This document shows positions 1 to 8,021 of a stretch of 64,000 bases of DNA, piece by piece. The stretch comes from Gordonia hydrophobica NBRC 16057 (GTDB lineage: Bacteria > Actinomycetota > Actinomycetes > Mycobacteriales > Mycobacteriaceae): assembly GCF_001592365.1 (NCBI RefSeq), contig NZ_BCWU01000012.1, forward strand, positions 79,896 through 143,895. Direction: 5' to 3'. The translations under genes were made by a program, and so were the position numbers. Numbering within the stretch: position 1 is the first letter of the stretch; every line of letters starts with the position of its first letter. Under the pieces are notes generated by a model, which did not search any database, was not told the DNA's origin, and saw only the letters and a list, made by a program, of their open reading frames with translations.

Positions 1-496
1 AGGCGATCTGGGTGCGCGCGTCGCCGCCCTCGCGCAGCACGGCGGTGACCGCGTCGATCGCCTGCTGCGTGGATCCGAGAGCACCCCAGATGGCCTCGGC
101 GGAGGCGTTGTCCGAGTCGCGGATCGATTTGTCCTCCATCGCGACCAGGTTCTTCACGTGTTTGCGCTCCGCGGCGACGGCGACCGGTGCCTTCAGCGTC
201 GACCAGGCACGAGCGGTCTTCACCGTGCCGAAGAACAGGGGTTCGCCACTGCCGGTCGCCGTGATGGCCACGCCGATGCGCCCCGGAGTCTTCTTGACCA
301 CCTTGGCCGACATCGTTTCGAAGCTCTTCGACAGGTCGACGCCCGGCGTCGGCAGACCCGGGATGGGCGGCAGTGCGGGCAGTTTCGGGAGGACGTTCGG
401 CAGTGGAGGCGGCGCGGCCTGCGCAACTCCCGCCCCGGCGACGGTCACTGCCACCGCAGCACAGACAGTTCCAACCACACGACCCACACGAAACAT
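1..496 (-). CDS. Secreted beta-lactamase-fold serine hydrolase, 3' part cut by window edge
   Basis: The gene reads leftward from an ATG at 494-496 and has no stop before base 1, so only about 165 N-terminal residues are visible. A Sec signal peptide (residues about 1-28, ending AQA-AP) is followed by a proline-rich stretch PPPLPNVLPKLPALPPIPG. The class-A beta-lactamase/PBP-type motifs are present: S99-T-L-K102 (SxxK nucleophile motif) and S128-D-N130. The next gene upstream (596-1486) is a paralogue with the same motif order (WST.K, SDNA.AE.W, TAVLREGGD), so the pair looks like a tandem duplication. The family contains exported serine hydrolases of unknown substrate, for example mycobacterial LppW-like lipoproteins. 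Unlike its neighbour it lacks a lipobox and should be secreted rather than lipid-anchored. Whether it has beta-lactamase activity cannot be judged; the third (KTG-type) motif lies outside the window. Confidence 0.85.
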   Translation of the reverse strand, partial: MFRVGRVVGTVCAAVAVTVAGAGVAQAAPPPLPNVLPKLPALPPIPGLPTPGVDLSKSFETMSAKVVKKTPGRIGVAITATGSGEPLFFGTVKTARAWSTLKAPVAVAAERKHVKNLVAMEDKSIRDSDNASAEAIWGALGSTQQAIDAVTAVLREGGDARTQIA

Positions 497-595
497 TTGC
501 ACCTCAAGCCACTTAGACAACTCTAGTAACACTAGTGAGTGTCGCTCGAGACGAGAAGCCGCTAGCCGTAGCGCAACCTCAGCGATGCCGTGCCG

Positions 596-1486
596 TTACC
601 GAGCGGGAGCGCACCGGCCGGCGGGCAACGCCGCGAGGTGCTGCGACATCCACCGCCCCACCGCGCTGAGCACTGCCGCGCCGGGCTCCATCGATCCGGC
701 CGTGGTCTGGGTGCTCATCGCGACCCCGACCTGCCTGCCGTCGCGCAGGGTCAACACGCCGAGTTGCCGCACCAGGTATCCGCTTCCCGCGGTGGGCCCC
801 CAACCGCCCTTCACCGACGACGTCCGCTTCTCGATCGCCTTGAGCCCCCACTGCTGATTGCCCGCGACGTTCTCCATCAGCGACAGCACGTGCGTCGTGC
901 CGCGAAGGCACGGCAGGCCTGCGGCGAAGGTGGCCGCGTCACGCAACGCCCACTCGGTCTGGCCGAAGATCGAGAACTCCGATCGCCGCCTCGCCGACGG
1001 GACCGTCGTGGTCGAGTCGCCGCCTTCGCGCAGCACGGCGGTCATCGCGGCGGCGGCCTGCGCGGGTGTGCCGAGCGACGCCCACAGCGTCTCGGCCGCC
1101 GCATTGTCGGAGTTGACGATGGCACTGGTCTCCGCATCGGTGACGCCGTTCGCACGATCTGCGGCCACCGCGAGCGGAACCTTGCTGGTGGACCATGCGA
1201 CGCCGGTCGTCTGATCGCCGAAAGTGACGACGTCGCCGCCCCCGACCGGCACCAGCGCAAGCCCGACCGGAGCCGACAACGTCTTCTCCAACGCCGCAAA
1301 GCTGGCCGAGAGCTTCCGATCGCCCGCCGTCGACGTCGATGCCTTCGTCGTGGAACCTGCGGTCTCGGTGACGACGACCGTCACGACGTCGTCGCCGGAC
1401 TGTGCAGTCCCGCATCCGACGGTGGCGACCAGGCAGAGTCCCGCGATAACGAGCGCCGGCGCGCGGCGACCCCTGCGTGTCTTCAC
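596..1486 (-). CDS. Serine hydrolase lipoprotein, beta-lactamase fold
   Basis: 296 residues from a GTG start (1484-1486), chosen because a GGAG Shine-Dalgarno sequence lies about 8 bases upstream. A lipoprotein signal runs to C25 (lipobox VATVGC), so the protein should be anchored outside the membrane. Motifs: S99-T-S-K102 (SxxK), S126-D-N128, and a KGG near WGPTAGSGY in the place of the KTG motif. Length and motif order fit the class-A beta-lactamase/PBP4-like superfamily, but the Glu166 omega-loop signature is not obvious, so a cell-envelope hydrolase or an inactive scaffold is as likely as a true lactamase. It is a paralogue of the truncated gene immediately downstream (1-496), 99 bases away on the same strand. 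The kinase gene at 1542-3095 lies just upstream in the same direction, so cotranscription is possible. Confidence 0.85.
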   Translation of the reverse strand: MKTRRGRRAPALVIAGLCLVATVGCGTAQSGDDVVTVVVTETAGSTTKASTSTAGDRKLSASFAALEKTLSAPVGLALVPVGGGDVVTFGDQTTGVAWSTSKVPLAVAADRANGVTDAETSAIVNSDNAAAETLWASLGTPAQAAAAMTAVLREGGDSTTTVPSARRRSEFSIFGQTEWALRDAATFAAGLPCLRGTTHVLSLMENVAGNQQWGLKAIEKRTSSVKGGWGPTAGSGYLVRQLGVLTLRDGRQVGVAMSTQTTAGSMEPGAAVLSAVGRWMSQHLAALPAGRCAPAR

Positions 1487-1541
1487 CGGCGAACTCCTTC
1501 AACGATCGGCGTCACTCCCGACTGCGTGACGGTGCGACAGC

Positions 1542-3095
1542 TCAGAAGATCACCACCACGGCATTATTGCCACCGCGACACACCACGACTCCCGATTCCG
1601 GGGCGCACGCCATCGAGTACCCCTGATTCGTCACCGGACTGTATGCGGTGACTGTTCGCGCGGGCCCCTTCTCGCCCTCCGCCAGGTAGGCGCGTCGGAC
1701 GTTGTAGGCGAACTCGCAGCTCGTGACTCCGCCGACCACTCCCACCTCGGGACTGCAGTTGACGGTGCCGACCGGCGGCGTCGGCGCCTGGGACGTCTGC
1801 GGGTCCACCGTGTGCGTCAACGTAGTGGTCGAGGACGACGCCGCCGACCCGGGAGTGTTCTCACCGCGGAAACCGAACCAATAGACCGCCATGCCGATCA
1901 ACGCCAGGAGCAGCAGTCCGATCAGGGCGCCGAGGACCACTTGCAGTGCACGCCCGCTGTTCTGCGGCTCCGCATACTGCGACCCGCCGTAATACTGGGG
2001 ACCCGAGTACTGAGGACCTGAATACTGGGCTCCGGTGTACTGCGGACCCGAGTACTGGGGTCCGGAAAAGTTCTGCGGACCCGAGTTCTGGGCGGGCGGC
2101 CCCGAATAAGCCTGGGGCCCGGAGAACGATTGGGGTCCCGAAAACGATTGCGGGCCTGACATCGGCGACGTCGGCGGGCGCTGCCCGATCATCGTCGAGT
2201 CGTACGCCGGGTCAGTCGGCGCGGCAGTCTGTGTTCCGGTCGGCGCTGCGCCGTCGGGCCACTGCCCGCCGAGCGCTTCCCGCGAGGCCTTCGCGAACGC
2301 GCCTGCCGACGCGAAGCGTGCCTCCGCGGTCTTCGCCAGTCCGCGCTTGACGACGGCGTCGAGCTGCGGCGACACCGCGGGCGCCTGCTCACGCGGCGAC
2401 GGCACCTGGTTCATCACCGTCGCGCGGACGATCTGGGTGACGGTGGCTCCGGGGAACGGCGGCGCGCCGGTGAGCACCTCGAACATCACCGCGGCCAGGG
2501 AGTACACGTCCGACGCCGCTGTGGTCGGCACTCCGTCGAGTTGCTCGGGCGCCATGTAGGCCAGCGAGCCGATCGCCGTCCCGGTCTGCGTCAGATGCGT
2601 GTCGGTTCCCTGATGTGCGATCCCGAAGTCGACCAAGTACGCGAAGTCTGACGGCGTCACCAGCACGTTCTCCGGCTTCACGTCCCGATGCACCACGCCG
2701 ACGGCATGCGCGGCATCGAGGGCGGCCGCCACCTGTTCGATGATCGACACCGCATCGGCGGGCGACATCGGTCCCGATCGGCGCAGGCGGGCACGCAGGT
2801 CCTCGCCCTCGACCAGTCGCATATCGAGGAACAGGACCCCATCGATCTCGCCGTAATCGTGGATCGGAATGATGTGCGGCTCGCCGAGTTTCGCGACGGC
2901 CTGCGCCTCGCGACGGAATCGCTCCTCGTACGTCGAATCACCGGCGAACCGCTCATGCAGCAGCTTCACCGCGACTTCACGATCGCGAACCGTGTCGTGC
3001 GCGCGATACACCTCACCCATGCCGCCGTAGCCGAGCAGCGCGTCGAGGCGGTACGGCCCGAACTGCGTGCCGACGCGTGATCCCTGGTCTGCCAT
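1542..3095 (-). CDS. Membrane Ser/Thr protein kinase (PknE/PknF-like)
   Basis: 517 residues, ATG start. The N-terminal Hanks-type kinase domain (about 10-275) has a complete set of active-site motifs: glycine loop G22-Y-G-G-M-G27, VAVK with K44, HRD 136-138, DFG 156-158 and APE 182-184. Threonines at 166-174 in the activation segment are likely autophosphorylation sites. A low-complexity linker (about 313-378) consists of tandem SGPQ(Y/F) units. One transmembrane helix (about 384-407) leads to an extracytoplasmic C-terminal domain of about 105 residues with four cysteines, probably disulphide-bonded. This layout matches mycobacterial PknE/PknF-type receptor kinases that sense an envelope signal, but the sensor domain is not one I recognise and the repeat linker is unusual. 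Neighbours on the same strand are the serine hydrolase lipoproteins, which suggests an envelope role. Confidence 0.93.
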   Translation of the reverse strand: MADQGSRVGTQFGPYRLDALLGYGGMGEVYRAHDTVRDREVAVKLLHERFAGDSTYEERFRREAQAVAKLGEPHIIPIHDYGEIDGVLFLDMRLVEGEDLRARLRRSGPMSPADAVSIIEQVAAALDAAHAVGVVHRDVKPENVLVTPSDFAYLVDFGIAHQGTDTHLTQTGTAIGSLAYMAPEQLDGVPTTAASDVYSLAAVMFEVLTGAPPFPGATVTQIVRATVMNQVPSPREQAPAVSPQLDAVVKRGLAKTAEARFASAGAFAKASREALGGQWPDGAAPTGTQTAAPTDPAYDSTMIGQRPPTSPMSGPQSFSGPQSFSGPQAYSGPPAQNSGPQNFSGPQYSGPQYTGAQYSGPQYSGPQYYGGSQYAEPQNSGRALQVVLGALIGLLLLALIGMAVYWFGFRGENTPGSAASSSTTTLTHTVDPQTSQAPTPPVGTVNCSPEVGVVGGVTSCEFAYNVRRAYLAEGEKGPARTVTAYSPVTNQGYSMACAPESGVVVCRGGNNAVVVIF

Positions 3096-3163
3096 ACCGG
3101 CAATCCTCCCCTATCCCTCCGACACTGTCGCACACACCGGGAACCCGGGCAGACGAAAAGGTG

Positions 3164-3859
3164 TCACGAGGATTCTGGCCGCCACTGCGCCATGCCGAGA
3201 AACACCATCACCAGTTGCTTCTCGGCGCGCTCCACGAGCGCACGTTCGGTGGCCTCGCGGCCGTCGCCGTCGAGCAGTTCGGCGACCGTCGTCATCATGA
3301 TCGAGACGATCAGATCGGCGGCCACCTCCAGATCCACGGCGCCCCACTCGGCGAGCGGCGGAACGCGCGCGAGGTCGATCGCCAGCTCTCTCGAGAACAG
3401 CAGCAGCTCGGTGGCGATCGCCCGCCGAACCTCGGCGACGCCGCCGTGCCGCTCACGGATGAGGAATCGGAACTGCGACTCGTCGGAGTGCACCTTCTTC
3501 AGCAGCGTGGACAACGAGTCGCGCGCGGTCGGCATACCGCGTGAGGTCAGGTCTCGCCGCGCTTCGCGAAGGGCGCGGCGCAACACGCGCATCGCATCCT
3601 CGACCAGGGTGACGCCGAGGTCCTCCATCGACGCGAAGTGCCGATAGAAGGCGGTCGGCACGATTCCCGCGCCGCGCGCGACCTCCCGCAGGCTGATGCT
3701 TCCGAAAGAACGGTCGTCCACCAATTCGATCGTGGCGTCCAACAGCGCCTGCCGGGTCTGCTCCTTCTTCTCCGCACGACTGCCACCGGACTCGCCGCGC
3801 GCCCGCTTGGTTCGGGTTCTGCGCGACGTCGTGCCTGGTGAATCGGGCGTAGAAGTCAC
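3164..3859 (-). CDS. TetR/AcrR-family regulator, probable repressor of the divergent desaturase operon
   Basis: 231 residues from a GTG at 3857-3859. The open frame continues upstream to 4015, but that extension would cross the promoter of the divergent operon and is Cys/Arg-rich, so I reject it. After a basic N-terminal tail, the TetR HTH is clear: TRQALLDATIELVDD...ISLREVARGAGIVPTAFYRHFASMEDL. The C-terminal ligand domain resembles regulators of fatty-acid desaturation. The gene is divergent from a reductase/acyl desaturase pair, and the shared promoter carries a palindrome GTGTAC-N4-GTTCAC (3979-3994) that resembles the operator recognised by the Pseudomonas desaturase repressor DesT. Control of acyl-chain desaturation in response to acyl-CoA is therefore a reasonable inference, not shown by the sequence itself. 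Confidence 0.88.
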   Translation of the reverse strand: MTSTPDSPGTTSRRTRTKRARGESGGSRAEKKEQTRQALLDATIELVDDRSFGSISLREVARGAGIVPTAFYRHFASMEDLGVTLVEDAMRVLRRALREARRDLTSRGMPTARDSLSTLLKKVHSDESQFRFLIRERHGGVAEVRRAIATELLLFSRELAIDLARVPPLAEWGAVDLEVAADLIVSIMMTTVAELLDGDGREATERALVERAEKQLVMVFLGMAQWRPESS

Positions 3860-3942
3860 GCCTGCCAGTCTAGGCGGTCGCCGTCGCACCCCCGGAGAGG
3901 CGGTCCGAAACCCGTCGTGACAGCAGACACACCGCCGTTCCC

Positions 3943-3994
3943 TTGACACCCCACCGTGCCCGTGTGTCATTCTAATTCGTGTACAGACGTTCAC
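3943..3994 (+). promoter_or_regulatory. Promoter and TetR-type operator of the reductase/desaturase operon
   Basis: A perfect -35 box TTGACA lies at 3943-3948. A weak -10 (TCATTC at 3967-3972, or TCTAAT at 3971-3976) follows. An inverted repeat GTGTAC-AGAC-GTTCAC at 3979-3994 (one mismatch between arms) would cover the transcription start. That is a typical repressor position, 36 bases ahead of the reductase ATG at 4030. Confidence 0.6.
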
Positions 3995-4029
3995 TGAAAA
4001 ACGGAACGCAATCACTGAGGAGTAGAACG

Positions 4030-5106
4030 ATGGCCCACAAGCTCGCGCGCCTCGTCGAAACGATCGTCGAACAGGTCGCCACCCCCTACCCCGTCGACCG
4101 CTACCTGGAACTCGTCGACCCGATGATCACGTGGCGCGACGCCCGCGCCAAGATCGTCGACGTCCGCCGCCAGACCGACCGTTCGGTGACCCTGACCCTC
4201 CGCCCCACCCGACAGTGGAAGGGCCACGAGGCAGGCCAGTATGTCGAGGTCAGCGTGGTTGTCGACGGCGTTCGCCACCGTCGATTCTTCTCGCCGGCGG
4301 GCGCTGCCGCGCACACCGACTCCCTGGAACTGACGATCACCGCCCACGCCGGCGGCTTCGTCTCCCGACACCTCCGCGAGAACGCTCGCCCCGGCATGGT
4401 CCTCGGCCTGGGCGCACCGGCGGGCGACTTCACGCTTCCGGCAGTGCGCCCGGAGCGCACCGTCCTCGTGAGCGGCGGCAGTGGGATTACACCTGTCCTC
4501 TCGATGCTGCGCACACTGATCGCCGAAGGTCACACCGAGCCGATCACCTTCGTCCACTACGCCCGCACCCCCGACGACGTCCCATACCGCGCCGAACTGG
4601 ACGCGCTGGACCGCACGCTGGCGCACGTTGACGTGCAGTTTCACTACACCCGGACCGACGACGCCGAGCACTTCGCGCCGTCGCACCTCGACGGTCTCGC
4701 CGACGCGGACGGTGCACAGGTGTTCCTCTGCGGCCCGGCGTCGCTGATGAGCGCGGTGCGCGAGTACGCCGACGAGCGCGGCCTGAGCGACCGACTGTTC
4801 TCGGAGGCGTTCACCATCGACACCGCCCCGGTGCTCGATCCCAACCAGCCGATCACCGGCGACGTGACCTACACCGACGCCGAGGTCACCACTCCGAACG
4901 ACGGCCGCACCCTGCTCGAGCAGGCCGAGGCCGCCGGCCTGAACCCGGAGTACGGATGCCGCATGGGCATCTGCTTCTCCTGCACCAAGGTCCGCAAGAG
5001 CGGATGCACCCGCAACATCCTGACCGGCGAGCTCGACTCCGAGCCCGATCAGCACATCCAGATCTGTGTCAACGCCCCCGTCGGCGACGTGGAAATCGAG
5101 GTTTAA
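4030..5106 (+). CDS. Ferredoxin/flavodoxin-type oxidoreductase (Rv3230c-like), electron donor to acyl desaturase
   Basis: 358 residues. The ATG at 4030 is preceded by TGAGGAG (4016-4022). The order is FAD-binding barrel (RRFFSPA flavin motif), NAD(P)-binding domain (VSGGSGITPVLSMLRTL and the CGPASLM motif), then a C-terminal plant-type 2Fe-2S domain with C310-x4-C315-x2-C318 and C346 as cluster ligands. This fusion of reductase and ferredoxin matches Rv3230c of M. tuberculosis, which passes electrons from NADPH to the stearoyl-CoA desaturase DesA3. The desaturase gene starts 5 bases after this stop codon, in the same operon. The divergent TetR gene probably controls both. The protein should be cytosolic, associating with the membrane-bound desaturase. 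Confidence 0.93.
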   Translation: MAHKLARLVETIVEQVATPYPVDRYLELVDPMITWRDARAKIVDVRRQTDRSVTLTLRPTRQWKGHEAGQYVEVSVVVDGVRHRRFFSPAGAAAHTDSLELTITAHAGGFVSRHLRENARPGMVLGLGAPAGDFTLPAVRPERTVLVSGGSGITPVLSMLRTLIAEGHTEPITFVHYARTPDDVPYRAELDALDRTLAHVDVQFHYTRTDDAEHFAPSHLDGLADADGAQVFLCGPASLMSAVREYADERGLSDRLFSEAFTIDTAPVLDPNQPITGDVTYTDAEVTTPNDGRTLLEQAEAAGLNPEYGCRMGICFSCTKVRKSGCTRNILTGELDSEPDQHIQICVNAPVGDVEIEV

Positions 5107-5111
5107 CAGCT

Positions 5112-6279
5112 ATGGCAATCAACATCACCGACTACTTCCGTTCCGACCAGCAGCGCAAGAACAACGAGATCACCCTCTCGTACGAACAGGTGGAGGCCCT
5201 GGGCCGCGACCTCGACGACCTCCGCGCGCACCGTCTCCACCCTGGGCGAGTCCGATCGCGAGTACATCTACGGAATCATCCGTGCACAGCGCACGCTGGA
5301 GTTCGCCGGCCGCGCCATGATGTACGTGCCGTTCCTCCCGCCGGTGTGGCTGGCCGGCGTCGCGTCCCTCGGCGCGGCCAAGATCCTCGACAACATGGAG
5401 ATCGGCCACAACGTCATGCACGGCCAGTACGACTGGATGCGCGAGGACACCTACAACTCCCGCGAATTCGACTGGGACACCGTCTGCCCGGGCGAGCAGT
5501 GGAAGCACAGCCACAACTACATGCACCACACCTTCACCAACATCCTCGGTGAGGACCGCGACATCGGCTACGGCGTCCTGCGCATGGCTCGCGACCAGAA
5601 GTGGAACCCCTACTACCTCGGGAACCTCGGGTACGCGACCGCTCTGATGCTGCTGTTCGAGTGGGGCGTCATGCTGCACGACCTCGAGGTCGAGAACATC
5701 ATCCAGGGCAAGCGCAAGTGGTCCGACGTCAAGGGCCTCGTGAAGGGCATGTGGCGCAAGGCCAGCAAGCAGGTCGCCAAGGACTACCTGCTCTGGCCCG
5801 CTCTGACCGGGCCGTTCTTCGTCTCCACGCTCGTCGGCAACGCGGGCGCCAACCTGATCCGCAACGTGTGGACGTACTCCATCATCTTCTGCGGTCACTT
5901 CCCTTCCGGCGCACAGACGTTCGCAGCCGAAGACTGCCAGGACGAGACCAAGGGCCAGTGGTACCTGCGGCAGATGCTCGGCTCGGCCAACATCGACGGC
6001 AGCGACCTGTTCCACATCATGAGCGGCAACCTGTCCCACCAGATCGAACACCACCTCTTCCCCGACGTCCCCGCCAACCGCTACCCGGAGATGGCGCCCG
6101 AGGTGGAGGCGATCTGCACCAAGTACGGCCTGCCGTACAACACCGGCTCGCTGCGCAGGCAGCTCGGCTCCACGTGGATGAAGATCGCCAAGCTCTCGCT
6201 CCCCAACTGGATGACGCGCGACGACAACGACGTCGTCGTCACCATCGAGCGCACGCCGACGGCGGTCGACGTCGCCTGA
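5112..6279 (+). pseudogene. desA3: DesA3-like membrane acyl-CoA desaturase with apparent one-base frameshift
   Basis: The reading frame opens at ATG 5112 (MAINITDYFRSDQQRKNNE...) but the conserved family sequence moves to the +1 frame after 5222. An extra C at 5222/5223 explains this: removing it gives LDDLARTVSTLGESDREYIYGIIRAQRTLEF without a break and a 388-residue protein of the length expected up to the catalytic core. All three histidine boxes of membrane desaturases are intact downstream: HNVMH (5407-5421), HNYMHH (5512-5529) and HQIEHH (6037-6054). The family introduces a cis double bond into stearoyl-CoA, using the reductase encoded just upstream. As written the gene is broken after residue 37. 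Re-initiation at the ATG ATG at 5317-5322 would give a 320-residue protein without the N terminus. A sequencing error, a strain-specific mutation or programmed frameshifting are all possible; a homopolymer-like CTCC context and no slippery heptamer make the first two more likely. Confidence 0.8.
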
Positions 6280-6376
6280 CGTCGCGCCGGTGTCTACTTT
6301 CGTGGACTTACTCCGTCTGTGACCTCCGCCATACCGTGGTGACACCAATTCAGCACCACGTCGCCGGGAGGCACAC

Positions 6377-7543
6377 ATGTCCAGACTCAAGTTCGGCACT
6401 TTCCTCGCACCGATCCACGAACCGGGGCAGAATCCGACGCTCCTGCTGGAGCGCGACATCGAGCTGGTGCAGTACCTGGAGCAGCTCGGCTACGACGAGG
6501 CGTGGTTCGGCGAGCATCACTCAGCGGGCGCGGAGATCTACGCGTCGCCGGAGCTCATGATCGCGTCGGCGGGCGCCCGGACCAGCCGCATCAAACTGGG
6601 CACCGGCGTCACCTCCGTCTCGTACCACAACCCGCTGTGGGCCGCCGAGCGCATGGTGATGCTCGATCACCTGACCCGCGGTCGCGCACTGTTCGGGCTG
6701 GGCCCGGGTTCGCTGCCGACCGACGCCTCCATGCTGGGGCTGTCGCAGATCGACACCCGCGAACTGCTCTCGGACAACGCCGACATCATCATGCGACTGC
6801 TGCGCGGTGAGACCGTCAGCGCCCAGACCAAGACGCACAAGCTGGTCGACGCCAAGATCCAGATGGCGCCGTACTCCGATCCCCTCTTCGACGTCGTCGT
6901 CGCCGCCGTCGCCTCGCCGTCCGGCGCGCGGCTCGCAGGCAAGCACGGCATCGGCCTGCTGTCGATCGCCGCGACCCTCACCGCCGACGGCTTCAGCGCT
7001 CTGCAGCACCACTGGGGGCTGCTCGAGGAGTTCGCCGAGCAGGCCGGCCGATCCGACGAGGTGGATCGCTCCACCTGGCGTCTGGTGGGGCCGTTCCACA
7101 TCGCCGAGACCAAGGAGCAGGCGTACAAGGACGTGGAGCACGGCATCGAGTACTGGTTCAACTACCTCCAGCACGTGGCCGCGTTCCCCCAGATGGACGT
7201 TCGCGGCGACACCAAGCGCGAGATGATCGAGTTCATCAACACCGCCGGGATCGGCGTCATCGGCACCGCCGAGGAGGCACGTGCTCAGGTGCAGCGGCTC
7301 ATCGACCAGTCGGGCGGCTTCGGCACGCTGCTCATTCAGGGCCACGACTGGGCCAACCCGCAGGCGACCCGTCGGTCGTACGAGTTGTTCGCGCAAGACG
7401 TGATGCCGCACTTCCAGGGTCAGGCGCAGCCGATGATCGACGCCGCCGCCCGCGCGGCCGCCGTTCGCGAAGGGCAGGCAGCCGCGCACGCCGAAGCTCT
7501 CGCCCACATGACCAAGAAGTACGAAGCCGAGTTGGGGCGCTGA
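6377..7543 (+). CDS. LLM-class FMN-dependent monooxygenase, limonene-monooxygenase (LimB)-like
   Basis: 388 residues, bacterial luciferase-like fold. The N terminus (LKFGTFLAPIHEPGQNPTLL...) and the segments EAWFGEHHS, IKLGTGVTSVSYHNP and RALFGLGPGSLPTDA closely follow the actinobacterial limonene 1,2-monooxygenase/alkanal monooxygenase type as I remember it. Such enzymes use FMNH2 and O2 to epoxidise or oxygenate hydrophobic substrates and need a separate flavin reductase, which is encoded two genes downstream (8022-8558). The gene heads a tight plus-strand operon: 3 bases to the SRPBCC gene, then reductase and RibBA. The substrate cannot be read from the sequence; terpenes, long-chain aldehydes or ketones are options. 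No operator like those elsewhere in this cluster was seen in the 97 bases upstream. Confidence 0.85.
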   Translation: MSRLKFGTFLAPIHEPGQNPTLLLERDIELVQYLEQLGYDEAWFGEHHSAGAEIYASPELMIASAGARTSRIKLGTGVTSVSYHNPLWAAERMVMLDHLTRGRALFGLGPGSLPTDASMLGLSQIDTRELLSDNADIIMRLLRGETVSAQTKTHKLVDAKIQMAPYSDPLFDVVVAAVASPSGARLAGKHGIGLLSIAATLTADGFSALQHHWGLLEEFAEQAGRSDEVDRSTWRLVGPFHIAETKEQAYKDVEHGIEYWFNYLQHVAAFPQMDVRGDTKREMIEFINTAGIGVIGTAEEARAQVQRLIDQSGGFGTLLIQGHDWANPQATRRSYELFAQDVMPHFQGQAQPMIDAAARAAAVREGQAAAHAEALAHMTKKYEAELGR

Positions 7544-7546
7544 CCC

Positions 7547-7957
7547 ATGGCCGCCATCGAAGTGATCAGGGAGTTCCCCGTCGACGCCGACACCGTCTGG
7601 GGTCGCATCGGCGACACCGCGAACGTCGCCGACTGGATTCCGGCGATCGGCTCGTCCCGTCAGGACGGCGATCTGCGGCAGGTGGTGTTCGTCGACGGCG
7701 AGCCCGCTCGCGAGCGCATCGTCGCGCACGACGACGCCGCGCGCACCTACACGTACTCGTACGTCGACGGTCCGCTGCCGTTGGAGCATTACGAGTCGAC
7801 GGTGACCGTGACAGCGACGTCCGCCGGCGCCAGTTCGGTGACGTGGAGTGCCGAGTTCGGCGCCGCCTCGGCCGAGGTCGAGGAGTCCCTGGCGGCCTCC
7901 ATCACCGAGATCTACTCGGGTGCACTCGACGAACTCCTCGGTCAGCTCACCGCCTGA
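7547..7957 (+). CDS. SRPBCC-family (polyketide cyclase/START-like) protein
   Basis: 136 residues, ATG three bases after the monooxygenase stop. The N-terminal pattern IEVIREFPVDADTVWGRIGD...VADWIPAI, with a strand-rich middle and a C-terminal amphipathic helix (SLAASITEIYSGALDELLGQL), is that of the SRPBCC/Polyketide_cyc2 fold, a hydrophobic-cavity domain. In this position it may bind the substrate or product of the LLM monooxygenase. No catalytic residues can be assigned. Coupling to the monooxygenase is inferred from the operon only. Confidence 0.82.
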   Translation: MAAIEVIREFPVDADTVWGRIGDTANVADWIPAIGSSRQDGDLRQVVFVDGEPARERIVAHDDAARTYTYSYVDGPLPLEHYESTVTVTATSAGASSVTWSAEFGAASAEVEESLAASITEIYSGALDELLGQLTA

Positions 7958-8021
7958 CCCGACCACCGCGAGCGGGCGGGGACCACACGCGTCCCCGCCC
8001 GTTCTTCGCAAAGGACCCCTC

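Noticed and set aside
3860..4015. Longer N terminus of the TetR regulator
   Set aside because: It would run through the divergent promoter and is Cys/Arg-rich without family similarity; the GTG at 3859 is preferred.
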